Below, piece by piece: positions 14,280 through 21,451 of a DNA stretch of 22,720 nt; within the stretch, counting starts at the first letter, position 1; every line of letters starts with the position of its first letter. The DNA comes from Micavibrio sp. UBA5703 (GTDB taxonomy: Bacteria > Pseudomonadota > Alphaproteobacteria > Micavibrionales > Micavibrionaceae): positions 1-22,720 of the forward strand of contig DIHF01000010.1 in assembly GCA_002420015.1 (NCBI GenBank), written 5' to 3'. Under the pieces are notes generated by a model. The model did no database searches. It worked only from the letters and a program-made list of their open reading frames with translations, and was not told the origin of the DNA. The translations under genes and the position numbers were made by a program.

Positions 14280-15206
14280 ATGCAGATATTCAATACCCAT
14301 AAAGACATCCCCGGCTATGCACAAGGTGCAGTTATCGCAATTGGAAATTTCGATGGTGTTCACCTTGGGCACAAGGCTTTGCTGGGCGCGGCAAAGGAGA
14401 AAGCGCGCGCGCTGGGTAAAAAGACGGGAGTGCTGACCTTCGAACCGCACCCGCGCAGCCTGTTCCGCCCGGACGATCCGGCCTTTCGGATAACACCTGC
14501 GGCAGTGAAGGCGGACCGTTTGAAAGAAGCGGGGGCCGATTATGTTTTTGCCGTACCGTTCGATTGGGACTTCGCCAGCCAGAGCGCCGAGCTCTTCGTC
14601 GAAAACGTTCTCAAGAAAGGTTTGAATCCCGCGCATGTCGTTGTCGGTTACGATTTCTGTTTCGGGCAGCTCCGCAAAGGCTCGCCGCAGACGATTAAAG
14701 ATGGCGGGCTGGATGTAACCGTGCTTGAAAAAGTTACGGCGGATGATGATAAGGAGGCTATTTCCTCAAGCAATATCCGTTCGGCCTTGCGTCACGGCGA
14801 TATTGAAACCGCCAATAGCTTGCTGGGTTGGGAGTGGGAAATCCGCGGGCAGGTGGTGCATGGCGACCGCAGGGGGCGGGAGCTGGGTTTCCCGACCGCT
14901 AATGTGAAGCTGGAGGGTACGTTGCATCCGGCCTATGGCGTTTATGCGACATGGGTGCAGATCGAGGGCGAGGATGAATGGCGCGCTTCGGCGACCAATA
15001 TCGGCATCCGTCCGATGTTTGAGGTCCACGAAGGGCTGGTCGAGGCGCATATCTTCGATTTCAACCGGGAAATATACGGCAAAACCCTGCGGATCAAACC
15101 TGTGCGCCGCCTGCGCGGGGAGGCGAAATTCGCCAGTATCGACGATCTGATCGCGCAGATGGGCCGGGATTGCGCGCAGGTGCGGGAAATCCTTCAAAAC
15201 TCTTGA
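14280..15206 (+). CDS. ribF: Bifunctional riboflavin kinase / FAD synthetase
   Basis: A 308-residue enzyme that phosphorylates riboflavin to FMN and adenylates FMN to FAD. The N-terminal nucleotidyltransferase domain shows AIGNFDGVHLGHKALL (20-35), TFEPHPRSLF (53-62), VVGYDFCFGQLRKG (121-134) and SSSNIRSAL (162-170). The C-terminal riboflavin kinase domain shows GRELGFPTANVKLEG (199-213, with PTAN) and HPAYGVYATW. Length is normal. It diverges from the buf operon across a 165-nt gap that holds the sigma-F site on the other strand; I see only weak AT-rich sequence as its own promoter. ileS follows 34 nt downstream, the usual alphaproteobacterial and wider bacterial order ribF-ileS. Confidence 0.96.
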   Translation: MQIFNTHKDIPGYAQGAVIAIGNFDGVHLGHKALLGAAKEKARALGKKTGVLTFEPHPRSLFRPDDPAFRITPAAVKADRLKEAGADYVFAVPFDWDFASQSAELFVENVLKKGLNPAHVVVGYDFCFGQLRKGSPQTIKDGGLDVTVLEKVTADDDKEAISSSNIRSALRHGDIETANSLLGWEWEIRGQVVHGDRRGRELGFPTANVKLEGTLHPAYGVYATWVQIEGEDEWRASATNIGIRPMFEVHEGLVEAHIFDFNREIYGKTLRIKPVRRLRGEAKFASIDDLIAQMGRDCAQVREILQNS

Positions 15207-15240
15207 TTAATCAGGCTTTTCCGGTAATAGTGCGATCCTT

Positions 15241-18153
15241 ATGAGCACCGAAGATAATAATAAAGACAAATACCGCGACACCGTTTTCCTGCCGAAGACG
15301 GAATTTCCCATGCGCGGCAATCTGCCCGAGCGCGAGCCGGAAATATTGAAAAAATGGCAGGAGATGGATCTGTACGCCAAAATCCGCGCCGCGTCTAAAG
15401 GCCGTCCGAAATGGGTTTTGCATGACGGGCCGCCCTATGCCAACGGGCATATCCATATGGGCCACGCGGTCAATAAGATCCTTAAGGATGTCGTGGTGAA
15501 ATCACAGACGATGCTGGGTTTTGATGCGCCCTATGTGCCGGGCTGGGACTGCCACGGCCTGCCGATCGAATGGAAGATCGAGGAAAAATACCGCGAGGCC
15601 GGCAAGGACAAGGACGATGTCGAACCGCTGAAATTCCGGGACGAATGCCGCAAATTCGCGGGCGAGTGGGTGAAAACCCAGAGCGCCGAATTTCAACGGC
15701 TGGGCGTGACGGGCGACTGGAAAGACCCGTATTTGACCATGACCAACCGCGCCGAAGGCAAAATCGTGCGCGAGATTCATGAATTCGCAAAGAACGGCGG
15801 GCTGTATAAGGGTGTCAAACCCGTCATGTGGTCGACGGTCGAAAAAACCTCGCTGGCCGAAGCCGAGGTCGAATACAAGGAACATAAGTCCATCACGGTG
15901 TGGGTGAAGTTTCACGTGAAACAAACCAAGAACAAAATTCTGGAAAATAGCTCTATTGTCATATGGACGACGACCCCGTGGACGCTGCCAAGCAACCGGG
16001 CTGTGGCCTTCGGCGAAGGGATAGAATACGGCGTATTTGAAATTACAAAAGCCGCCGACGATAGCCGCGCAAAGACAGGCGAAAAAATCGTTCTGGCACT
16101 GTCGCTGGCAGAGAGCGTTAAACAACAGGCGAAGATTGAAGATTGGAAGAAGCTTGGAACATTAAAAGGCTCTGAGGTTGTGGGAACGGTCTGCGCCCAT
16201 CCTCTTGCCGCGCTGTCATCCCGAACGCCGCAGGCGGAGGGATCTCAGGACGGTCAGGGAGATTCCTCGCTTGCGCTCGGAATGACAAAAGGGAAAGGGG
16301 GATACGATTTCGAAGTTCCCGCGCTGCCCGGCGATTTCGTTACCGAAGAAGCGGGAACGGGTTTTGTTCACATCGCCCCCGGTCATGGCCAGGATGACTT
16401 CTATTTAGGTCAGGCGCACGGCATCGAAGTCACCGACAACGTCTCCGACGACGGGAAATTCCGCGATCATGTGCCGCTGTTTGCGGGGCTTGAGGTTTAC
16501 ACGCAAAAGGGCGAAATGGGGCAGGGAAACTTTGCCGTCCTCAAGGCGCTGGATGAGGCCGGGGCGCTGCTGGCCAAGGGTTCGCTGAAACATGAGTATC
16601 CGCATTCCTGGCGTTCCGGCGCGCCGGTGATTTTCCGCACCACGCCGCAATGGTTTATCTCGATGGAGAAGAACGACCTGCGGAAAAAATCGCTCGCGGG
16701 TATCAAGGAAACAAAATGGATTCCCGCCAAGGGCGAGACGCGCATCACCGCGATGATCGAGCAGCGGCCCGACTGGTGCATCTCGCGTCAGCGTTCATGG
16801 GGCGTGCCGATTGCGCTGTTCGTGAACAAGAAAACCGGCGCAACTCTCACCGATGAAAGCGTTTTAAACCGCATCGGCGATATTTTTGAAAAAGAAGGCT
16901 CGGATAGCTGGTGGTCGCGTTCGGCGCAGGACTTTCTCGGTAGCCAATACAAGGCCGATGATTACGATCAGATTTTCGACATTGTCGATGTGTGGTTTGA
17001 ATCCGGCTCGACACATGCCTTCGTCTGCGAGGACCGCGAGGAGCTGCACAGCCCCGCCGATCTGTATCTGGAAGGGTCCGATCAGCATCGCGGCTGGTTC
17101 CATTCTTCGTTGCTGGAGTCCTGCGGTACGCGCGGACATGCGCCGTATAAATCCGTTCTGACGCACGGCTTCGTTCTGGACGACAAGGGCTATAAAATGT
17201 CCAAATCCGCCGGGAATGTCGTCGACCCGCTGAAGATGATGGAGCAATACGGCGCGGATATCCTGCGCCTGTGGACGATGACCAGCGATTACGCCGAGGA
17301 CATCCGCATCGGCAAGGACTCGCTCAAACAAACCGCCGATCTTTACCGCCGTATTCGGAACACGCTGCGTTTCCTTTTGGGTGCGCTGGATGGATTTGAA
17401 AAATCCGAGGCTGTTGATCTGAAGAATATCGCGAAGCTGCCCGAACTCGAACAGCTCATGCTGCATCGCCTGCATGAAATGGATGGCGAGGTGCGCAAGC
17501 TGATTGCTGAATATAATTTTCTCAAGCTCTCGAAAGCGCTGCATGATTTCTGCAACGACGATCTCTCGGCGTTTTATTTCGATATCCGCAAGGACCGCCT
17601 GTATTGTGACCGCCCGGACAGTTTCGAGCGCCGCGCCACGCGCACCGTGATGGCCGAGATTTTCAGTTGCCTGTGCGCGTGGCTTGCACCGATTTTGTGC
17701 TACACCGCCGAAGAGGCCTGGAGCCTGCGCCCGCCGCATGTTTTTGAAAACGCCGAGAGCGTGCATTTAAGGGTGTTCCCGGATGTACCTGCGGATTGGA
17801 AGAATCAAAATCTGGCCGACAAATGGGATGAGATTCAAAAAACCCGCAAGGCGGTTCTTGAGGCGATTGAACCGATGCGCGCCAGCAAGGAGCTTGGTTC
17901 TTCGCTGGAGGCAAAGCCTGTTATTACAACGGACAACGGTGCTATAAAATCTCTGGGTGCGGAGATGAGTGATATCTGCATTACCTCGCAGATTGAAATC
18001 AAATCCGGCGCATCCTCGGTCGAAATCAAAAAAGCCGAAGGCGAAAAGTGCCTGCGCTGCTGGAAGGTGTTGCCAGAGGTGAGTGCGAAAACGGGCCATC
18101 TTTGCAACCGTTGCGAAGGCGCGGTGGCGCATCATAAAAAAGCGGCGGCGTAA
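15241..18153 (+). CDS. ileS: Isoleucyl-tRNA synthetase
   Basis: A 970-residue class I synthetase charging tRNA-Ile. It has the HIGH-type motif PPYANGHIHMGH (64-75), WDCHGLPIEWKIE, the editing-domain segment WTTTPWTLPSN (from 242), GTGFVHIAPGHGQDD, the GWFHSSLLES region, KMSKS at 652-656, and a C-terminal zinc site C937, C940, C955, C958. It is about 30 residues longer than E. coli IleRS. The excess sits at about 325-349, between CAHPL and GYDFEVPALPGDFVT, which in E. coli are almost adjacent. That extra stretch (including RTPQAEGSQDGQGDSSLALG) is encoded by a 72-bp palindromic repeat. All catalytic motifs and editing-site motifs I can recognise are intact. Confidence 0.97.
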   Translation: MSTEDNNKDKYRDTVFLPKTEFPMRGNLPEREPEILKKWQEMDLYAKIRAASKGRPKWVLHDGPPYANGHIHMGHAVNKILKDVVVKSQTMLGFDAPYVPGWDCHGLPIEWKIEEKYREAGKDKDDVEPLKFRDECRKFAGEWVKTQSAEFQRLGVTGDWKDPYLTMTNRAEGKIVREIHEFAKNGGLYKGVKPVMWSTVEKTSLAEAEVEYKEHKSITVWVKFHVKQTKNKILENSSIVIWTTTPWTLPSNRAVAFGEGIEYGVFEITKAADDSRAKTGEKIVLALSLAESVKQQAKIEDWKKLGTLKGSEVVGTVCAHPLAALSSRTPQAEGSQDGQGDSSLALGMTKGKGGYDFEVPALPGDFVTEEAGTGFVHIAPGHGQDDFYLGQAHGIEVTDNVSDDGKFRDHVPLFAGLEVYTQKGEMGQGNFAVLKALDEAGALLAKGSLKHEYPHSWRSGAPVIFRTTPQWFISMEKNDLRKKSLAGIKETKWIPAKGETRITAMIEQRPDWCISRQRSWGVPIALFVNKKTGATLTDESVLNRIGDIFEKEGSDSWWSRSAQDFLGSQYKADDYDQIFDIVDVWFESGSTHAFVCEDREELHSPADLYLEGSDQHRGWFHSSLLESCGTRGHAPYKSVLTHGFVLDDKGYKMSKSAGNVVDPLKMMEQYGADILRLWTMTSDYAEDIRIGKDSLKQTADLYRRIRNTLRFLLGALDGFEKSEAVDLKNIAKLPELEQLMLHRLHEMDGEVRKLIAEYNFLKLSKALHDFCNDDLSAFYFDIRKDRLYCDRPDSFERRATRTVMAEIFSCLCAWLAPILCYTAEEAWSLRPPHVFENAESVHLRVFPDVPADWKNQNLADKWDEIQKTRKAVLEAIEPMRASKELGSSLEAKPVITTDNGAIKSLGAEMSDICITSQIEIKSGASSVEIKKAEGEKCLRCWKVLPEVSAKTGHLCNRCEGAVAHHKKAAA
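16215..16286. repeat. 72-bp palindromic repeat inserted in frame in ileS
   Basis: The ends GTCATCCCGA (16215-16224) and TCGGAATGAC (16277-16286) are inverted repeats with 9 of 10 matches. Inside, GGGATCTC and GAGATTCC form a second inverted pair around a short centre, so the whole unit can fold into a long hairpin. The style (GTCAT-CCGA ends, GGGATCTC core) is that of dispersed intergenic palindromes found in many bacterial genomes. Its length is 24 codons, so the ileS frame continues through it. Confidence 0.8.
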
Positions 18154-18161
18154 TCACCTTT

Positions 18162-18289
18162 CGTCATCCCCGCGACGTTGCGTAGCAACGTTTAAACGGC
18201 GGGGATCCATATGTCAGCCGCTTTGCGGCTGTCTTTTCTGGATCCCGTTTGTGCAAGCGCCGCTGACGCGGCGCGCCAACGGGATGACG
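18162..18289. repeat. 128-bp mosaic palindromic repeat after ileS
   Basis: The outer ends CGTCATCCC (18162-18170) and GGGATGACG (18281-18289) are perfect inverted repeats. Between them lie three perfect 7-bp hairpins: ACGTTGC/GCAACGT (18175-18191), CAGCCGC/GCGGCTG (18215-18231) and GCGCCGC/GCGGCGC (18257-18274). GGGGATCCA and TGGATCCC form an intermediate pair. It lies between convergent ileS and msrA and may act as a bidirectional transcript end. Confidence 0.8.
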
Positions 18290-18362
18290 AATATGGGGGC
18301 GGGGGTGACAACGTGATTGGACTCGTTGCGTCCTTTGCGTGCGTTGCGTTTAACTTTTTCTG

Positions 18363-18403
18363 GATTGCTTCCCCCGGCTCGGAGGCCGGGGTCGCAATGA
18401 CGA
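18363..18403. repeat. Second palindromic repeat, next to the msrA stop
   Basis: ATTGC (18364-18368) pairs with GCAAT (18394-18398) and CCCCGGC (18372-18378) pairs with GCCGGGG (18385-18391), leaving a 6-nt loop. The right end runs GCAATGACG, sharing ATGACG with the 128-bp repeat. The stretch 18325-18353 just before it has several TTGCG units in a row. This hairpin ends 6 nt from the msrA stop codon and could serve as its 3' stem-loop. Confidence 0.65.
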
Positions 18404-18408
18404 TTTTG

Positions 18409-19032
18409 TTACCGCTTCCTTTGATGCTTCAAAAGCACCCTGATATGCGGCTGGCCGTTTTCGGCTTCGTATTTCTCGTAGTATTGCTGATGGTAGTCTT
18501 CGCCCTCCCAGAAGGTTCCGGCGGGGACAATCTCGGTTACGATGGGGTTTTTGTAGATTTTATTCATCTCAACGCGCGCGATCGCTTTTTCGGCGATGCG
18601 CTTTTGCTCTTCGTCGTGATAAAAAATCGCCGAGCGGTATTGTGTGCCGGTATCGACGCCCTGACGGTTCAGGGTCGTCGGGTCGTGAGCCTTGGTCAGG
18701 AAATATTCGATCAACTGCTCATAGCTCATTTTGGCCGGATCGAATGTCACCTCGATGACTTCGGCATGGCCGGTCTTGCCGGTTGTGACGTCCCTGTAGG
18801 AAGGCGTATCCATCGCGCCGCCCATATAGCCGACGCGGGTAAATAAAACGCCGTTGAGCGCTCTGTACTCGCTTTCTAGGCACCAGAAACAACCGCCCGC
18901 CAGCGTGGCCACGGGGTATCCATCGGGTTTTTTATCCATGAGGTCGCTTCCTTTCTCCATAGCTGCCGTATAAGTCGGCAGGCCGATCATAAACGTCAAT
19001 AAAACCAATAAAAACAAGCGGAAAACGTGCAT
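18409..19032 (-). CDS. msrA: Peptide-methionine (S)-S-oxide reductase MsrA, exported
   Basis: A 207-residue protein. Residues 1-24, MHVFRLFLLVLLTFMIGLPTYTAA, are a signal peptide, so it should act in the periplasm, unlike typical cytoplasmic MsrA. The catalytic motif GGCFWC is at 46-51 with nucleophile C48 and a second Cys, C51, that could resolve the sulfenic acid. Further family motifs are RVGYMGG, PSYRDVTTGKTGHAE, THDP-like AHDPTTLNRQGVDTGTQYRSAIFYH, and EDYHQQYY. It reduces methionine-S-sulfoxide in oxidised proteins. AAAGGA at 19045-19040 lies 7 nt before the ATG and fixes the start. The upstream region has a sigma-F-type box pair identical to that of the buf operon and a TATAAT nearer the gene. 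Confidence 0.95.
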   Translation of the reverse strand: MHVFRLFLLVLLTFMIGLPTYTAAMEKGSDLMDKKPDGYPVATLAGGCFWCLESEYRALNGVLFTRVGYMGGAMDTPSYRDVTTGKTGHAEVIEVTFDPAKMSYEQLIEYFLTKAHDPTTLNRQGVDTGTQYRSAIFYHDEEQKRIAEKAIARVEMNKIYKNPIVTEIVPAGTFWEGEDYHQQYYEKYEAENGQPHIRVLLKHQRKR

Positions 19033-19066
19033 TTTCGATTCCTTTAGAATCTGGGTTTAAAATAGT

Positions 19067-19072
19067 ATTATA
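19067..19072 (-). promoter_or_regulatory. Possible housekeeping -10 box of msrA
   Basis: A perfect TATAAT on the minus strand would start transcription near 19060, 28 nt before the msrA ATG. The matching -35 position (CTCAGG, 17 nt upstream) is poor. It could give a low constitutive level next to the stress-induced promoter upstream. Confidence 0.35.
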
Positions 19073-19098
19073 CTGTTTCAGGGCATCTTCCTGAGATA

Positions 19099-19124
19099 TT
19101 CGCTCGGGGTTGCCCGCAGGTTAC
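19099..19124 (-). promoter_or_regulatory. Sigma-F (ECF)-type promoter of msrA
   Basis: On the minus strand GTAACC (19124-19119) and CGAA (19102-19099) are separated by exactly 16 nt, the same arrangement as upstream of bufA. The spacers differ in sequence, so the match is in the boxes and not in a copied block. The start point would be near 19092, leaving a 60-nt leader. In Caulobacter, as I recall, an msrA gene belongs to the sigma-F regulon, which agrees with this reading. Confidence 0.78.
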
Positions 19125-19141
19125 GTCCGGTTTTCTTCAGT

Positions 19142-19147
19142 TATAGT
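19142..19147 (+). promoter_or_regulatory. Possible -10 box of the amidase gene
   Basis: TATAGT (5 of 6 to TATAAT) lies 11 nt before the ATG at 19159, so a transcript from it would be nearly leaderless. Only a weak TTACGT at 19121-19126, 15 nt away, could be its -35 box, and this overlaps the sigma-F -35 box on the other strand. Confidence 0.25.
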
Positions 19148-19158
19148 TCTGATTTGCC

Positions 19159-19881
19159 ATGATAAAGATTACGTCCCCCAATTTCGACAAGCGCCTGAAC
19201 GATGCGGATCCTTCCGTGATCGTGCTGCATTATACCGGCATGGGCAACGCCGTGGAGGCGCTGGAGGTTCTGTGCGATCCCTTCGCCAAGGTCAGCGCGC
19301 ATTATTTCGTCGATGAGGACGGCAGCGTCCTGAACCTCGTCAAGGACAACAAGCGTGCCTGGCATGCCGGGATTTCCTACTGGAAGGGGGATACCGATAT
19401 CAATTCCCGCTCGATCGGGATCGAGATCGTCAATCCGGGGCATGAGTACGGCTACCGCCGGTTTACCGATGCCCAGATGAACGTGGTGACGGAGCTGTGC
19501 CGGGATCTTATAAAGAAATACAACATCAGGGCCGATCATATCCTCGGCCATTCCGACGTCGCGCCGGAGCGCAAGATCGACCCCGGCGAATTGTTCGACT
19601 GGCAGGGGTTGGCGCAAGACGGCGTGGGCTTGTGGCCGGAGCCGACGCAGGCCGACTTTAAAGAGGCCGCCGATCTGGTCAAAAACGAATACAACTTCCA
19701 GCATTTGCTGGCGGAGTTCGGCTATAACCCGCTGGCGGCCTATGTCGATGTCGTGACCGCCTTTCACCGCCATTTTTACCCGGAAAAGTTCCGCGATGGC
19801 GGCAATCCTGCTGCCGTTGACGAAACCAGCGCCGCAAGGCTTCTGGCCCTTGTCCGGGCTTCCCGCGCCCTCAAAACTTGA
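19159..19881 (+). CDS. N-acetylmuramoyl-L-alanine amidase (Amidase_2, AmpD/AmiD-like)
   Basis: A 240-residue zinc amidase that cleaves the bond between N-acetylmuramic acid and L-alanine in murein fragments. Zinc ligands are H24 (IVLHYTGM), H131 (LGHSDVAPERKIDPG) and D141, with the same 10-residue His-Asp spacing as AmpD. The general base candidate is E89 in IGIEIVNPG. No signal peptide is visible, which favours a cytoplasmic, AmpD-like role in recycling anhydro-muropeptides over an exported AmiD role. The C-terminal 70 residues (LAEFGYNPLAAYVDVVTAFHRHFYP...) resemble the peptidoglycan-binding-like helical domain of AmiD-type proteins. It diverges from msrA across a 126-nt promoter region; the RNase P RNA gene follows 28 nt downstream. 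Confidence 0.92.
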   Translation: MIKITSPNFDKRLNDADPSVIVLHYTGMGNAVEALEVLCDPFAKVSAHYFVDEDGSVLNLVKDNKRAWHAGISYWKGDTDINSRSIGIEIVNPGHEYGYRRFTDAQMNVVTELCRDLIKKYNIRADHILGHSDVAPERKIDPGELFDWQGLAQDGVGLWPEPTQADFKEAADLVKNEYNFQHLLAEFGYNPLAAYVDVVTAFHRHFYPEKFRDGGNPAAVDETSAARLLALVRASRALKT

Positions 19882-19909
19882 AATAATCCGTTAAATCTGC
19901 CAGATTGCA

Positions 19910-20306
19910 GGCGGCCGGAAGGTCGGATGGCTGCTCTCGCTTCATCGCGGGGGAGGAAAGTCCGGGCTTCACGCAAATGCGGCGCCGGGTAACGCCCGGA
20001 CCTGACCACCCTCGGGTGGTTCAGGATGGAAAGTGCCACAGAAAACAAACCGCCGATGGCTGGTTCCTCTCGAGAAACCAGTACAGGCAAGGATGAAAAG
20101 GTGCGGTAAGAGCGCACCGCGTCTCTGGCAACAGCGGCGGCACGGAAAACCCCGCCGGAAGCAAGACCAAATAGGAACCGCACATGGCGTGTTTGCGCGT
20201 CGCGGTTCGGGTAGGTCGCTCGAGGCCTGCGGCAACGCAGGCCCCAGATGAATAGCCGTCACCCCGCAAGGGGAACAGAACCCGGCTTATAGACCTTCCG
20301 GCCATT
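19910..20306 (+). ncRNA. rnpB: RNase P RNA (M1-type, class A)
   Basis: The catalytic RNA that removes 5' leaders of pre-tRNAs. The ends form the P1 helix: GGCCGGAAGGTC (19913-19924) pairs perfectly over 12 bp with GACCTTCCGGCC (20292-20303). Conserved core sequences appear in order: GAGGAAAGTCCGGGCTTC (19951-19968), GGAAAGTGCCACAGAAA (20026 on), AAGGGTGAAA-type AAGGATGAAAAGGTGCGGTAAGAG, ATGAATAGCCGTC (20248 on), and ACAGAACCCGGCTTATAGACC near the 3' end. The exact ends are inferred from the P1 helix. I see no strong promoter; the RNA may start from sequence within the end of the amidase gene. Confidence 0.95.
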
Positions 20307-20318
20307 TCTTTCCTTCGT

Positions 20319-20333
20319 CCCTCGCATCGAGGG
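20319..20333 (+). terminator. Weak stem-loop downstream of rnpB
   Basis: CCCTCG-cat-CGAGGG forms a perfect 6-bp stem 13 nt after the RNase P RNA. The tail, GATTTCATAAC, is only modestly T-rich, so termination here is plausible but not convincing. Confidence 0.35.
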
Positions 20334-20387
20334 GATTTCATAACGTATGGCGTGGCTTGTACAGGGGGCGCGGCGAAAAGAGAAGGT

Positions 20388-20416
20388 TTGTTTTTGCTTT
20401 CTGTGTGAGGTATAGA
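20388..20416 (+). promoter_or_regulatory. Possible promoter of the sugar-nucleotide genes
   Basis: TTGTTT (20388-20393) and TATAGA (20411-20416) are separated by 17 nt. The start would be near 20423, 21 nt before the epimerase ATG, leaving room for the AAGG at 20430-20433. Both boxes are imperfect. Confidence 0.4.
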
Positions 20417-20443
20417 AGGATAGAAAATAAGGTTTCAAAAACA

Positions 20444-21448
20444 ATGACTTATGATTTGAGCGAGAAAAGCCATGTGCTTGTCACCGGTGTTGCCGGGTTT
20501 ATCGGATTTCACACGGCGACACGTCTTCTCCAGCGTGGAGAGACGGTCGTGGGAATTGACAATCTGAATGATTATTACGACGTAGCGCTGAAGGAAGCGC
20601 GCCTTGGCCAGCTCGCAAAATTCAAGAGCTTCACTTTCGTTAAGCAGGATATAGCCGACAAGGACGGCATGGAATCGCTATGGAGGGAATACGGGCCTTT
20701 CCGCCGGGTTGTGCATCTGGCCGCGCAGGCAGGTGTCCGCTATTCCCTGATGAACCCATATGCTTATATCACCAGCAATTGCATGGGCCATGTGACCGTC
20801 ATGGAAATGTGCCGCCACACAAAGGATTTTACGCATCTCGTCTATGCCAGTTCGTCGTCGGTCTATGGCGCCAACAGGAAGCTGCCGTTTTCGGTGAAGG
20901 ATTCCGTGGATAGTCCGATCTCCCTTTATGCAGCCACCAAGCGTGCGGATGAACTGATGAGCCAGTCTTACGCGCATCTCTATAACATCCCGCAGACCGG
21001 CCTGCGGTTCTTCACTGTCTACGGCCCGTGGGGCAGGCCGGACATGGCGCTTTTTATCTTCACCAAGGCGATTGTTGAAGGCAAAAAAATCGAGGTCTTC
21101 AATAACGGAGAGATGAAGCGCGACTTCACTTATATCGACGATATCGTCGATGGTGTGCTTGCGACGCTGGATGCTCCTCCTGAATCCGGGCCGGACGCGC
21201 CGCCGCACCGTGTGCTGAACATCGGCAATACCCGTAGCGAAAACCTCATGGATTTTGTCCGCATCATCGAAAAGGAACTCGGTAAAAAAGCGGATGTGGA
21301 GTATAAAGACATGCAGGCAGGCGACGTCAAGGAGACCTACGCCGATGTCTCGGAAACATCCGCTCTTACCGGCTTTAAGCCCAAAACGCCTATTGCCGAG
21401 GGTGTGCCGCGTTTCATCGAGTGGTACAGAGGGTACTATAAGGTTTAA
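20444..21448 (+). CDS. NAD-dependent UDP-glucuronate 4-epimerase
   Basis: A 334-residue extended short-chain dehydrogenase. The NAD site is VTGVAGFIG (G15, G18, G21), followed by GIDNLNDYYDVALKEARL, which is typical of the UDP-glucuronate epimerase subgroup (CapI/LpsL/WbnF). The catalytic set is YASSSSVYG (134-142, with Ser near 137) and Y162AATK166. RRDFTYIDDIV-like KRDFTYIDDIVDGV and the NIGN segment are also present. It should convert UDP-glucuronate to UDP-galacturonate for lipopolysaccharide or capsule. A reading open from 20357 would add a basic stretch upstream of the fold and pass through the likely promoter, so I chose the ATG at 20444. The dehydrogenase gene follows after 3 nt. Confidence 0.9.
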   Translation: MTYDLSEKSHVLVTGVAGFIGFHTATRLLQRGETVVGIDNLNDYYDVALKEARLGQLAKFKSFTFVKQDIADKDGMESLWREYGPFRRVVHLAAQAGVRYSLMNPYAYITSNCMGHVTVMEMCRHTKDFTHLVYASSSSVYGANRKLPFSVKDSVDSPISLYAATKRADELMSQSYAHLYNIPQTGLRFFTVYGPWGRPDMALFIFTKAIVEGKKIEVFNNGEMKRDFTYIDDIVDGVLATLDAPPESGPDAPPHRVLNIGNTRSENLMDFVRIIEKELGKKADVEYKDMQAGDVKETYADVSETSALTGFKPKTPIAEGVPRFIEWYRGYYKV

Positions 21449-21451
21449 CGG

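Noticed and set aside
16864..17766. 300-codon minus-strand frame within ileS
   Set aside because: It covers the IleRS catalytic region including KMSKS in the other strand; it has no known motif of its own.
18154..18408. CRISPR array between ileS and msrA
   Set aside because: The repeats are inverted and nested, of different sequence and spacing; there are no regularly spaced direct repeats and no cas genes.
18211..18846. Long open frame on the plus strand across msrA
   Set aside because: It is the antisense shadow of msrA and starts inside the palindromic repeats; msrA has all its catalytic motifs and a good ribosome binding site.
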